From JBKPNX01 sp046732855 (GTDB lineage Bacteria > Pseudomonadota > Alphaproteobacteria > Geminicoccales > Geminicoccaceae), in the NCBI GenBank assembly GCA_046732855.1, contig JBKPNX010000110.1:1-64000 (forward strand): a stretch of 64,000 nucleotides of DNA, read 5' to 3'. Below are positions 36,231 through 44,932 of the stretch, piece by piece; the stretch's first letter is position 1, and every line of letters begins with the position of its first letter. Position numbers and translations under genes: made by a program. A model generated the notes under the pieces. The model ran no database searches. It had not been told where the DNA came from and saw only the letters and a program-made list of their open reading frames with translations.

Positions 36231-38329
36231 GCCGGCACGAGCTCGGCCGCCGCGGCAGGTACCTTCCTCGCCACCGGTTCCTTGCGCAGCCACACCGCCG
36301 TGTCGTGGAACACCGCGCCGCCGTTGGGCGGCGCGGCCTCGGCGCTGATGAGGGCGTTGATCCCGATGCCTTCCTCGAAGGCGGCATTCGGCCAGATGCT
36401 CTCGACCACGAGCACACCCGGCTGCTGCCCCTCGCGAATCTCGGCATGGAGGCGCACCGAGCCGCGCGCGTTGCCCAGGCGCACCGGGTCACCGGCACGA
36501 ATGCCCAGCCGCTTCGCATCCTCGGGGGTGATCAGCACGGTCGGCCGCCCTTCCTTGCGAATCGAGGTCGGCGTCTCGGTGAAGCTGGTGTTCAGGTAAT
36601 TGCGCGCGGGCGCGGCCACCATGCGGAACGGGCGCTCGTCGTCCGCCTCGTCGATGATCGCGAAGTGATCCGGCAGCTTCGGCATGCGCGCGTGGTCGGG
36701 GCCGAACTTCGCCCAGTCCGGCTTGAACTGGAACCGCCCCGTCGGCGTGGGATAGCCGTTCAGGTGATGGGACATCGCGTAGTCCGGCATGGCGTCGTAG
36801 CCGCCCGCCCGCCAGATCGTCTCGGCGTCGGGCCAGCCGGAGCGCGCGAGCAGATCGTCGATCAGCTGCCACTCGGTCATCGCGAAGCCCGGATGGCTCG
36901 CGCCGAGACGCCGCGCGAGCTCGCAGATAACGTAGTGGTTGGTCCGGCACTCGGCGTAAGGCTCGAACAGCTTGCGTGCGATCTGGATGCGCGTGTGCCC
37001 GGAGGCCTGGTAGATGTCGTCGTGCTCGAGGAACTGCGTGGCCGGCAGCACGACATCCGCCATCCTGGCCGTGTCGGTCATGAACTGCTCGTGCACGCAC
37101 ACGAACAGGTCGTCGCGGGCGAAGCCCTCGTGCACCTTGTCGAGCTCCGGCGCGACGCACATCGGATTGGTGTTCTGGATCAAGAGCGCGGTGACCGGCG
37201 GCCCGGCGCCGATGTCCTGGCGATCGCCGACCAGGATCGGCCCGATGCGCGACTGATCGAGCAGACGAATCGCCGGGTCGAGCACGTCGAGGCCTTCGAT
37301 GTTGGTCTTGTCCCAGTGGTACAGGTCGCCCTGGTTGTAGAGGGCGCCGCCGCCTTCGTACTGCCAGGCGCCGGTCACCACGGGCAGGCAGGACGCCGCG
37401 TGCATGTTGGCGGCGCCGTTGCGCGTGCGGGTGAAGCCGAAGCCGAGCCGCAGGTACGAGCGCCTGGTCGAGCCGTAGAGGCGGGCGAAGTCCTCGATCT
37501 CCTTGACCGGCAGCCCGGTGATGCGCGCCGCCCATTCCGGCGTCCGCGTCCGCAGGTGCGACTCGAGCTCGCGCCAGTCGTCGGCGTACTGCTCCAGGTA
37601 GGCGCGATCGGCATGGCCGTCGCGGAACAGCACGTGCATCACGGCGCAGGCAAGGGCGCCATCGGTACCGGGGCGTGACGCCAGATGCACGTCCGCCTGT
37701 TCCGCCGTGCCGGTGCGATAGGGGTCCACGACGACCAGCTTCGCGCCGCGCGCCTTTTTCGCTCGCGCCACGTGGGTCATGACGTTGACCTGCGTGTTCA
37801 CCGGGTTGGTGCCCCAGATCACGATCAGGTCCGAGTGCGCCATCTCCTCGCCGATCACGCCCCAGCGCCGGCCGTAGCCCGCGCGCCAGCCGATGTCCGA
37901 AAGGGTCACGCAGATCGTGGTGTGCCAGCCCGAATAGCGCATGACATGACGCAGACGGTTGATGCCGTCGCGCTGCACGAGACCCATGGTGCCGGCGTAG
38001 AAGTACGGCCAGACGGTCTCTGAGCCGTGCTGCTGCGCCTTGCGCACGAACGCTTCGGCCACCTCGTCCAGCGCGTCGTCCCAGGCGACCGGCGCGAACG
38101 CGCCCGAGCCCTTCGGGCCGATCCGGCGCAGCGGCTGCGCGAGGCGATCCGGATGGTGAAAGCGCTCGGCGTAGCGCGCGACCTTGGCGCAGACCACGCC
38201 CGCGGTGTACGGGTTGCGCTGCGAGCCCCTAACCTTGCCCAGGCGCCCGTCGTCCAGCCGCTCGATCTCAAGCGCGCACACCGACGGGCAGTCGTGCGGA
38301 CACACGGATGGCAGCAGTTCGGTCGACAT
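36227..38329 (-). CDS. Molybdopterin oxidoreductase, 4Fe-4S type
   Basis: A 700-residue molybdopterin-guanine-dinucleotide oxidoreductase of the DMSO-reductase/formate-dehydrogenase superfamily. An N-terminal 4Fe-4S site is formed by Cys10, Cys14, Cys18 (CPHDCPSVC) and Cys47 (VVCAK). Then follow the Mo-cofactor domains (VIWGTNPVNTQVNVMTHVAR, FGFTRTRNGAANMH) and a C-terminal dinucleotide-binding domain (RKEGRPTVLITPEDAKRLGI, GIGINALISAEAAPPNGGAV). No Tat signal is seen, so it is probably cytoplasmic. ATG 38329 after GAGGAAG is preferred over the adjacent GTG. No partner subunit is nearby; the substrate is unknown. Confidence 0.9.
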   Translation of the reverse strand: MSTELLPSVCPHDCPSVCALEIERLDDGRLGKVRGSQRNPYTAGVVCAKVARYAERFHHPDRLAQPLRRIGPKGSGAFAPVAWDDALDEVAEAFVRKAQQHGSETVWPYFYAGTMGLVQRDGINRLRHVMRYSGWHTTICVTLSDIGWRAGYGRRWGVIGEEMAHSDLIVIWGTNPVNTQVNVMTHVARAKKARGAKLVVVDPYRTGTAEQADVHLASRPGTDGALACAVMHVLFRDGHADRAYLEQYADDWRELESHLRTRTPEWAARITGLPVKEIEDFARLYGSTRRSYLRLGFGFTRTRNGAANMHAASCLPVVTGAWQYEGGGALYNQGDLYHWDKTNIEGLDVLDPAIRLLDQSRIGPILVGDRQDIGAGPPVTALLIQNTNPMCVAPELDKVHEGFARDDLFVCVHEQFMTDTARMADVVLPATQFLEHDDIYQASGHTRIQIARKLFEPYAECRTNHYVICELARRLGASHPGFAMTEWQLIDDLLARSGWPDAETIWRAGGYDAMPDYAMSHHLNGYPTPTGRFQFKPDWAKFGPDHARMPKLPDHFAIIDEADDERPFRMVAAPARNYLNTSFTETPTSIRKEGRPTVLITPEDAKRLGIRAGDPVRLGNARGSVRLHAEIREGQQPGVLVVESIWPNAAFEEGIGINALISAEAAPPNGGAVFHDTAVWLRKEPVARKVPAAAAELVPA

Positions 38330-38520
38330 CGGCACTTCCTCGCGGCCCTGGCTGGCTGCATCATACCCGCCCTGGCGAACATGACCAGTGGCGGCGCTCC
38401 TGACATGTTCGGCTGACGGAGAGTACGAACGCGGGACGCAGCCGGCTCACGCCGCACGACTTGGCGAGACACGGGGTTGCTTGGCAGGCCGGCGCAGCTC
38501 GGGGAAGGCTGGGATTCAGC

Positions 38521-39018
38521 ATGCAGGTTCACAGCTTCCCCCCGATCGCGAGCGGGACGGCGCGGGTGCTGATCCTCGGGACCATGCCCGGAAAGGTGTC
38601 GCTGCACGAACGCCAGTACTATGCGCATCCGCAGAATGCATTCTGGCGGATCGTCGGCGGGATTCTCGGGTTCGATCCGGCGATCCCCTACGAGGCGCGC
38701 GTCGCTGCGGTGCAGTCGGCAGGCATCGCGGTCTGGGACGTCCTGAAGTCCTGCATCCGCCCGAGCAGCATGGACTCGGCCATCGATGCTGCCTCCGCCG
38801 TGCCGAATGACTTCGCGACTTTCCTCGTGGAGCATCCGCAGATCCGGCGGATCTGCTTCAACGGGGCCACGGCCCAGGCCCTATTTATGAAACGCGTCCA
38901 GCCTGTTCTCGCCTCCGATCACGACATCGAGTACCTGCGGCTGCCATCCACGAGCCCGGCCAACGCCTCGGTACCCCTCTCGGAAAAGATACGGTCGTGG
39001 CAGGCCATCGTCCTGTGA
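38521..39018 (+). CDS. Hypoxanthine (deoxyinosine)-DNA glycosylase, UDG superfamily
   Basis: A 165-residue base-excision repair enzyme of the TIGR04274-like class. It shows LILGTMPGKVSLHERQYYAH and PQNAFWRIVGGILGF, the substrate-pocket motif I, and the later NGATAQALF and LPSTSPANAS (motif II). Such enzymes remove hypoxanthine, the deamination product of adenine. The start MQVHSFPP at 38521 begins the domain; upstream in-frame ATG at 38461 adds an unsupported leader. Confidence 0.88.
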   Translation: MQVHSFPPIASGTARVLILGTMPGKVSLHERQYYAHPQNAFWRIVGGILGFDPAIPYEARVAAVQSAGIAVWDVLKSCIRPSSMDSAIDAASAVPNDFATFLVEHPQIRRICFNGATAQALFMKRVQPVLASDHDIEYLRLPSTSPANASVPLSEKIRSWQAIVL

Positions 39019-39221
39019 GATGGATTTGACGTTTCGATCGAATGGGTCTTCCGGGGGAGGGTATCGGCCGTCGAGCAATCCCGGTACGTTTACGCGGAAC
39101 GCCATTGCGGTGGCCTCCCTACGTTCGATTCGACACCGTGCTCGACCGGTTGATGCGTGGCGCGCTCTACCCTGGTAATGTCATGCGCTATAGTTGAATC
39201 GCATTTGGGAGGGCCTGGGCC

Positions 39222-40346
39222 ATGACGACTTGCCGCGTTTGCCTCTTGGTCGTGTTCGGTCTGCTGTTCGCCATTACGTCTGTCGCCCACGCCGAGGTGC
39301 TGATCGGTCTGTCGGTGCCGTTGACCGGCCCTGTGGCATGGGCAGGAGGATCATCCCAGGTTGGCGCCGAAAGCGCGGTGGGGGATATCAACGCCAAGGG
39401 CGGCGTGCTTGGCCAGCGGCTCGAGCTGATCGCGGCGGATGACTTTTGCGACCGAAACCAGGGCCTGGCGGCGGCGAGAAAGCTGGTCGAGGCCGGCGTG
39501 GTCGCCGTGTTCGGCCTGCCCTGCTCGGACGTGGCGATTCCGGCGTCGAGAGCATACGCCGAGGCGGGTGTCCTGATGATCTCGCACGGAGCAAGCAACC
39601 CGAAGCTTACCAAGCAGGGGTTCCAGACCCTGTTCCGCCTGTTCGGGCGCGACGACGTTCAGGGCAGAATGGGTGGCGATCTCCTGGCCGATCGATTCGG
39701 CGCCAAGCCGATCGCCATCCTACATGACGGCCGGGTCTTTGGCCAAGGCATTGCGGCGGAGGCAAAGAGACGACTGAACCAGCGCGGCATTGCCGAAGCC
39801 ATGTTTGAGGCGATTCAGTTTGCCCAAGCCGACTACTCGGACGTTATCGCGAAGATGCAAGCTAGGGGCATTGAAGTTCTGTATTACGGCGGCCTCAGGC
39901 AGGACGCAGGGCTGATTCTTCGTCAGGCGCATGACAGGGGCTACAAGCTCCAGATGGTCGCGGGGGACGGCATTGGCGGCGAAGATTTCGCTCTCATCGC
40001 GGGACCGGCTGCGGACGGAACGCTGTTCACTCATGCCCCCATACCGATGGCCGATTCTGAAGCCTCGCGATTGGCCCAGCGGTTCGCCTCAAAGGGTTTC
40101 GCTGGATTGCCTGGCACGTTTCGCGCCTATGCCGTAATCCAGGTGTGGGCTCAGGCAGTCGAGCGGGCCGGCACGTTCAAGGCGGGCGTAGTCGCCGAAA
40201 CCCTCAGGGAATCTCCATTCGATACCGTTCTTGGCCGCATCGGCTTCGACTCAAAGGGCGATGTGACCGGCGCCAACACGTTCGTCTGGTACGTCTGGAA
40301 GGGCAGTCAGCCCGTGCCGCTCGACGAAGTGCCCGCAATCCACTGA
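39222..40346 (+). CDS. Branched-chain amino-acid-type ABC substrate-binding protein
   Basis: A 374-residue type I binding protein (LivJ-like) with a signal peptide (cleavage near VAHA/EV), then IGLSVPLTGPVAWAGGSSQV, GAESAVGDINAKGGVLGQRL, ADDFCDRNQGL and VAGDGIGGEDFA. GGGAGG upstream of ATG 39222 supports the start. No permease or ATPase genes are adjacent, so it is an orphan receptor of a HAAT-family importer; the ligand is not determinable. Codon choice looks less GC-biased than neighbours. Confidence 0.9.
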   Translation: MTTCRVCLLVVFGLLFAITSVAHAEVLIGLSVPLTGPVAWAGGSSQVGAESAVGDINAKGGVLGQRLELIAADDFCDRNQGLAAARKLVEAGVVAVFGLPCSDVAIPASRAYAEAGVLMISHGASNPKLTKQGFQTLFRLFGRDDVQGRMGGDLLADRFGAKPIAILHDGRVFGQGIAAEAKRRLNQRGIAEAMFEAIQFAQADYSDVIAKMQARGIEVLYYGGLRQDAGLILRQAHDRGYKLQMVAGDGIGGEDFALIAGPAADGTLFTHAPIPMADSEASRLAQRFASKGFAGLPGTFRAYAVIQVWAQAVERAGTFKAGVVAETLRESPFDTVLGRIGFDSKGDVTGANTFVWYVWKGSQPVPLDEVPAIH

Positions 40347-40393
40347 TCGGCGTGCGTGGCCCTGGCGACGCTGCCCGCCGCGTACCGCCGGCT

Positions 40394-40534
40394 TCAGTCG
40401 ATCAACAGGCCAACGATGATGCCGAGCGCGAAGAACAGCCAGTGCTCGGGTGAGCGGGTCCGCAGATAGGTGAGCAGGCTGCTGAAAAATTGCGCCACCT
40501 GCTGGCCGAGATCGCTGCCGCTGCGGTAGTCCAT
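40394..40534 (-). CDS. 46-residue single-pass membrane peptide downstream of parA
   Basis: A short gene on the minus strand with AAGGAG 7 bases upstream of ATG 40534. It encodes MDYRSGSDLGQQVAQFFSSL then LTYLRTRSPEHW and a C-terminal helix LFFALGIIVGLLID, an amphipathic/basic N-part followed by one membrane span. It lies 42 bases after the ParA stop, same strand, suggesting one transcript. No family recognised. The membrane span could anchor or recruit ParA (inference). Confidence 0.6.
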   Translation of the reverse strand: MDYRSGSDLGQQVAQFFSSLLTYLRTRSPEHWLFFALGIIVGLLID

Positions 40535-40576
40535 TTGACGGCTCCTTGCCGTGTGCGCCCCTTGGTCGCCGCCGCC

Positions 40577-41215
40577 TCAGACCAGTCGCGCCATCACCTC
40601 GTCGGCCAGGGCGGCGACCTCCTGGCCCGCGGCACTTTTCGGCGCCGTCTCCGCGACGCCGCGTCCTTCGCCGACCGAGGCCGCATACGCCTGCCGGTTA
40701 CCGAGCAGCGCACCGGCCAGCGGCCAGCGCTGCGCCGCGATCTCGTCGCGCATCTGCTCGGCGGCGCGGCCGCGCGGCGGCACGCGGTTGAGCACCAGCA
40801 GCGCGTCCGTGCTCGATCCCTGCGCCAGCTCGAGCGTCGGCGCCGACGCCCAGACATCGAGCGCGTTGGGCTGGCACGGCACCAGCACCAGATCCGCCTC
40901 GCGCACCGCCGCGCGCGCATCGCTCTCGGCATGCGGCGGGCTGTCGACTAGGATCAGGTCGAACTCGCCGCGCAACCGGCGCAACTCGCTGCCGAGCCGC
41001 CAGCCCGACAACCCCTGGACGAGGAGACCGTCTTCAGCGTCGCCGAACCGCCTGCGCCGTACGTTGAACCAGGTGAACAGGCTGGCCTGGGGGTCGATGT
41101 CGAGCATCGCCACGCGCCGCCCTGCGCGCAACCATGCCACGCCCAGCTGCACCGCTACGGTGGTCTTGCCGGCGCCGCCCTTCTGTTGCGCGATGCTAAC
41201 GATGGCGCCGGCCAT
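40577..41215 (-). CDS. ParA-family ATPase (orphan)
   Basis: A 212-residue ParA/MinD-type P-loop ATPase. Deviant Walker A KGGAGKTT with signature Lys12 and Lys17, switch I LDIDPQASL, and Walker B-like LILVDSPPHAESD are present. These ATPases dimerise with ATP and position DNA or protein cargoes. It has no parB or centromere-like array beside it; only the 46-residue membrane peptide follows, so it is not the chromosome-partition ParA. ATG 41215 starts directly at the domain. Confidence 0.9.
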   Translation of the reverse strand: MAGAIVSIAQQKGGAGKTTVAVQLGVAWLRAGRRVAMLDIDPQASLFTWFNVRRRRFGDAEDGLLVQGLSGWRLGSELRRLRGEFDLILVDSPPHAESDARAAVREADLVLVPCQPNALDVWASAPTLELAQGSSTDALLVLNRVPPRGRAAEQMRDEIAAQRWPLAGALLGNRQAYAASVGEGRGVAETAPKSAAGQEVAALADEVMARLV

Positions 41216-41378
41216 GGCGTTCGACCCTTCGTTGCAACGCAGCATGGTTAGCCCGGCGCTGACGTGCTGGCAAGGCCGGCTTGGCGCACCCCACGTTCCT
41301 CGCTATTGCCATCAGCATGCGGCCGCCCGTGCCGACAACGGCCGTCGTGTACCGGCAAACCTGTGCGGAGAAGCGCCG

Positions 41379-42146
41379 TTGACCTGGCAGCCCGAGTGCT
41401 ATCTGGCCTTCGCCGACCAGCGCACGCGGCCGGCGCGCGATCTCCTGGCGCGGGTGCCCTTGGCGAACCCGGGGCGCGTCGTCGATCTCGGCTGCGGGCC
41501 CGGCAATTCGACCGCACTGCTGGCCGAGCGCTGGCCCAAGGCGGCGATCATCGGGGTCGACAGTTCGCCGGAGATGCTGGCGCAGGCGCGCGCGAGCGGC
41601 GTGCGGGCGAGCTGGGTCGAGGCCGATATCGGCCCATGGGCGCCGGACCGCCCGCTCGATCTGATCTATTCCAATGCGGCGCTGCAGTTGCTGGGTGAGC
41701 ACGCGACGCTGTTGCCGCGGTTGCTCGATCGGTTGGCCGCGGACGGGGTGCTCGCGGTGCAGATGCCGCGCAACTTCGGGGCGCCATCGCACGTGCTGAT
41801 GAGCGAGACGGCCCGGAGCGGGCCATGGGCGGACCGTCTCGCAGGAATTCTGGATCGGCCATCGGTCGCCGCGCCCGCGTGGTACCACGACCTGCTGGCG
41901 CCGCCCGCCGCGGCGCTCGACATCTGGGAAACGGAGTACCTGCACGTGCTCGCGGGCGACGATCCGGTGCTGAACTGGGTCCGCGGAACAGCACTTGGCC
42001 CGGTCATGCACGCGCTGGACAGAGACCAGTTCGCCGCGTTCGAGGCCGCCTACGCTGAGCGCCTGCGCGCGGCCTATCCCAGACGCGCCGACGGCGGCAC
42101 GCTGTTTCCCTTCCGGCGCCTCTTCATCGTCGCGCAGAGGTCATGA
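41379..42146 (+). CDS. tam: Trans-aconitate 2-methyltransferase-like SAM methyltransferase
   Basis: A 255-residue class I methyltransferase very close to Tam in length and order: WQPECYLAFADQRTRPARDL at the N-terminus, SAM motif VVDLGCGPGNST, VDSSPEMLAQAR, DLIYSNAALQLLGEH and LFPFRRLFIVA at the C-terminus. Tam methylates trans-aconitate formed from aconitase by-products. TTG at 41379 is the start: GCGGAG lies just upstream and the family begins at this point. Stop overlaps the next ATG (ATGA). Confidence 0.88.
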   Translation: MTWQPECYLAFADQRTRPARDLLARVPLANPGRVVDLGCGPGNSTALLAERWPKAAIIGVDSSPEMLAQARASGVRASWVEADIGPWAPDRPLDLIYSNAALQLLGEHATLLPRLLDRLAADGVLAVQMPRNFGAPSHVLMSETARSGPWADRLAGILDRPSVAAPAWYHDLLAPPAAALDIWETEYLHVLAGDDPVLNWVRGTALGPVMHALDRDQFAAFEAAYAERLRAAYPRRADGGTLFPFRRLFIVAQRS

Positions 42147-43279
42147 GGAGGCCAGTCCTGGTCGTGCATGCCGACTGGAGCGTGCATCCCGGTAAACGCT
42201 GGATGGCCCGTGCGGTGCGGCGACCGGGAGGCGGATACCTCGCGCTGCCGCCGGCGCCGGTCGCCGCGCTCGAGGACTTCTGGCTCAGGCTCGGGCAAGG
42301 CGGCGGGAGCGGACCGATCCTGGTCGGCTTCGATTTTCCGATCGGCCTGCCGGCCGCCTACGCCGCACGGGCCGGCATCGAGGATTTCGCCACGGCTCTG
42401 GCGGGCTTCGGCGAGGGACGCTGGCGCGATTTCTACGAAGTCGCGTGGGAGCCCGAGCAGATCGCGCTGACCCGCCCGTTCTACCCGAACCGGCCCGGCG
42501 GACGCACGCGTCGGCAACTGCTGGACGGCCTCGGGCTCGAGAACTGGCAGGGCCTGCACCGCCGCTGCGATCGGGGGACCGCCAGCCGTCCGGCCGCCTG
42601 CCCCATGTTCTGGACGCTCGGCGGCAACCAGGTCGGCAAGGCCATGATCGTGGGCTGGCGCCAGCTCCTGGCTCCGGCGCACCGCACCGGCGTCGACGTC
42701 GCGATCTGGCCGTTCGACGGGACGCTCGCCGACCTGCTGCGTCGCCATCGCTTTGTCGTTGCCGAAGCCTATCCGGGCGAAGTCTACGGCCACCTCGGCC
42801 TGTCGTTGCGCGCCTGCGGCGGCAAGCGCAGTCAGGCCGCCCGAAGCGTAAGCGCGCCGCTCCTCCTGGACTGGGCGGGGCGGGCGAACGTCGTTCTGGC
42901 GCCCGAGCTGTGCGCCGAGATCGCCGCCGGCTTCGGCGGCGCGCCGGGCGCCGACGACCGTTTCGATGCCGTGGTCGGCCTGTTCGGGCTGCTCGACGTC
43001 GTCCGTGGCGCCCGCCCGAGCGGCGAGCCGGACGACCCGGTCGTGCGCCGGATCGAGGGCTGGATTCTGGGTCAGGACGGGGCGAGCCCCCGGGCGGCCT
43101 CCGGCGGCGCGAGGCCTGCTCGCTACGCCTGCGGCACGGCCCTCACGCATCCCGTGCGAACGGGGAGACATCCTCGTGCGGACCGTGTTATGGACTCTTC
43201 ATGTCCGAGCTGCCTCAACTGGATCTCGCCGCCATCGAGGCGCGCCTGCGGGCGCGGCGCGAGGAGCTCCTGCGCCTGA
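42143..43279 (+). CDS. Hypothetical protein (DUF429-like), overlong C-terminus
   Basis: A 378-residue cytoplasmic protein translationally coupled to the methyltransferase by ATGA. Residues 1-310 resemble DUF429-type RNase-H-like proteins: VVHADWSVHPGKRWMARAV, ILVGFDFPIGLP, VAEAYPGEVYG and FDAVVGLFGLL. The real protein appears to end near GWILGQ (about residue 312); the frame then runs 65 codons of basic, low-complexity reading into the dksA-like gene, overlapping it by 79 bases. A lost stop or a frameshift near 43080 is likely. Confidence 0.7.
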   Translation: MRRPVLVVHADWSVHPGKRWMARAVRRPGGGYLALPPAPVAALEDFWLRLGQGGGSGPILVGFDFPIGLPAAYAARAGIEDFATALAGFGEGRWRDFYEVAWEPEQIALTRPFYPNRPGGRTRRQLLDGLGLENWQGLHRRCDRGTASRPAACPMFWTLGGNQVGKAMIVGWRQLLAPAHRTGVDVAIWPFDGTLADLLRRHRFVVAEAYPGEVYGHLGLSLRACGGKRSQAARSVSAPLLLDWAGRANVVLAPELCAEIAAGFGGAPGADDRFDAVVGLFGLLDVVRGARPSGEPDDPVVRRIEGWILGQDGASPRAASGGARPARYACGTALTHPVRTGRHPRADRVMDSSCPSCLNWISPPSRRACGRGARSSCA

Positions 43280-43554
43280 CCGCAGCGCATGAGGAGGAGA
43301 GCCAGCCGGTCGAGCTCGACCTGAGCAGCGCGGGTCGGCTGACGCGCATGGATGCGCTGCAGAGCCAGGCGATGGCGGCGGAAGTCGAACGGCGTCGCAT
43401 CGCCGAGGTGGCCCGCATCGCGAGCGCGCTCGAGCGCCTCGAGCAGGGTGAGTACGGCTACTGCGTGACCTGCGGCGAGCCGATTGCCCCCAAACGGCTG
43501 GAACTCGATCCGGCGACGCCTTTGTGTGTCAATTGCGCCGGACGTTCGGGCTGA
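43201..43554 (+). CDS. DksA/TraR-family zinc-finger protein
   Basis: A 117-residue protein with a helical coiled-coil part (residues 5-80, AIEARLRARREELLRLTAAH) and a C-terminal C4 zinc finger: CVTCGEPI, then LCVNCAG. These proteins bind the RNA polymerase secondary channel in stringent control; this shorter form resembles the DksA-like/TraR class. The N-terminal coil lacks an obvious DxxDxA tip motif, so regulatory activity may differ. Start ATG 43201. Confidence 0.9.
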   Translation: MSELPQLDLAAIEARLRARREELLRLTAAHEEESQPVELDLSSAGRLTRMDALQSQAMAAEVERRRIAEVARIASALERLEQGEYGYCVTCGEPIAPKRLELDPATPLCVNCAGRSG

Positions 43555-43704
43555 GCCCCGCTGGCCCGGCCGCGGCTTCACGGCCGCGCAAGTCCGCCAA
43601 GATTTCCCGACCCTCTGGGTGTTTGGCTGCCTCCTGTAGGCAAGTTCCTGCACGCCGGAATCGAACTGCGGTGATTCCAGTCGGTCGATGGCGCGATCTG
43701 TCGC

Positions 43705-44877
43705 TCAGCTCGCCGCGAGCGAGACCCGGTTGCCAGGGTGGCGCTCCAGCCGGCCGTCGAGCTCCAGCTCGAGCAACGCGCGCTGCACCTCGGCGGTGCT
43801 CGCTTGGCATTGCCGGATCAGCTCGTCGACCAGCAGCGGTTCCGGCCCGAGGCGCTCGCACAGGCGTCCGACGAGATCGGCCCCGTTGCCCTCGGGCTCA
43901 AGCGGCAAGCGCGGCGCGGCCGGCGTGTCGCGCCGGGCGGCCGGCCGGGGTGCCTCGGCCTTCCCGCTGACTGCCGGCCGGACTTTCGGTCGCTGCCGAT
44001 CCGGAGCGAGCGGCCCGAGCGCGGCGATCACGTCGGCGGCGGATTCGACCAGGGTCGCGCCATCGCGCAGCAGCTGGTTGGTGCCGCGGTGGCGCGGATC
44101 GAGCGGGCTGCCCGGCACCGCCATCACCTCGCGCCCCTGCTCGGCGGCGAGGCGCGCGGTGATCAGCGAACCGGACTGCGGCGCCGCCTCGACCACGACG
44201 ATGCCGAGGCAGAGGCCCGAGATCAGCCGGTTGCGGCGGGGAAAGTGGCGCGCCTGGGGCACCGCTCCGAGCGGCCGCTCGGAGACTATCGCGCCTGTCG
44301 CGGCGATCCGCTCCATCAGCTCCGCATGCTCGCTCGGATAGGCGACGTCCACGCCCGAGGCGATCACCGCGATCGTCGGCGCGCCGGCCGCGAGCGCGCC
44401 CTCGTGCGCTGCGCCGTCGATGCCACGCGCCAGCCCCGAGACGACGAGAAGATCGTGCGCTGCCAACTCGCGCGCGAGGCTGTGCGCGAACAGGCGGCCG
44501 TTCGCGCTGGCGTTGCGCGCGCCGACCAGGGCGACCGCCGGCGCGGCGAGCAGGTCGGCGCGGCCGCGCACGACCAGGAGCGGCGGCGGGTCAGCGATCT
44601 CGGCGAGGCGGTGCGGGTAGCCCGGCTCGCCGTGTGCGATCAGCGCGCAGCCGAGCTCGACAATCGCCGCGAGCTCGGCCTCGGCCTCGTCGCGCGGGCA
44701 GCGCCGCCAGCGTTCCTCGCCGCCCGCCTCGCGGGCCAGCCGGGGCAGCTCCTTGAGCCCGCGGTCTGCGCTGCCGAAGCGGCGCAGCAGCTTGAAGAAG
44801 GTCTGCGGCCCGACGCCGCCCGAGCGGCAGAGCTGCAACCAGTCGATTTTCTGGTCACGTGACAGGCTCCGCACCAT
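43705..44877 (-). CDS. dprA: DNA-processing protein DprA
   Basis: A 390-residue DprA/Smf protein that loads RecA onto incoming single-stranded DNA. The Rossmann-like core shows VALVGARNASANGRLFAHSL, SGLARGIDGAAHEGAL, FPRRNRLISGL and VEAAPQSGSLITARLA; a C-terminal winged helix (LLVDELIRQCQ, LLELELDGRLERHPG) is typical of proteobacterial DprA, preceded by a SAM-like N-terminal region. It lies next to plsY, as in many alphaproteobacteria. Confidence 0.95.
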   Translation of the reverse strand: MVRSLSRDQKIDWLQLCRSGGVGPQTFFKLLRRFGSADRGLKELPRLAREAGGEERWRRCPRDEAEAELAAIVELGCALIAHGEPGYPHRLAEIADPPPLLVVRGRADLLAAPAVALVGARNASANGRLFAHSLARELAAHDLLVVSGLARGIDGAAHEGALAAGAPTIAVIASGVDVAYPSEHAELMERIAATGAIVSERPLGAVPQARHFPRRNRLISGLCLGIVVVEAAPQSGSLITARLAAEQGREVMAVPGSPLDPRHRGTNQLLRDGATLVESAADVIAALGPLAPDRQRPKVRPAVSGKAEAPRPAARRDTPAAPRLPLEPEGNGADLVGRLCERLGPEPLLVDELIRQCQASTAEVQRALLELELDGRLERHPGNRVSLAAS

Positions 44878-44932
44878 GACGCGCGAAAATGGATAACGAC
44901 CGGCATTTCGTCAACTGAAGAGCGAGAAAGGT

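Noticed and set aside
42445..43200. In-frame extension of the DksA-like protein
   Set aside because: The extension is arginine/proline-rich shadow reading of the DUF429-like gene; the zinc-finger protein starts at ATG 43201.
43657..43666. tRNA T-loop-like motif (GTTCGATTCC on the minus strand)
   Set aside because: Flanking bases do not pair as a T-stem and no acceptor, D or anticodon arms can be folded around it.
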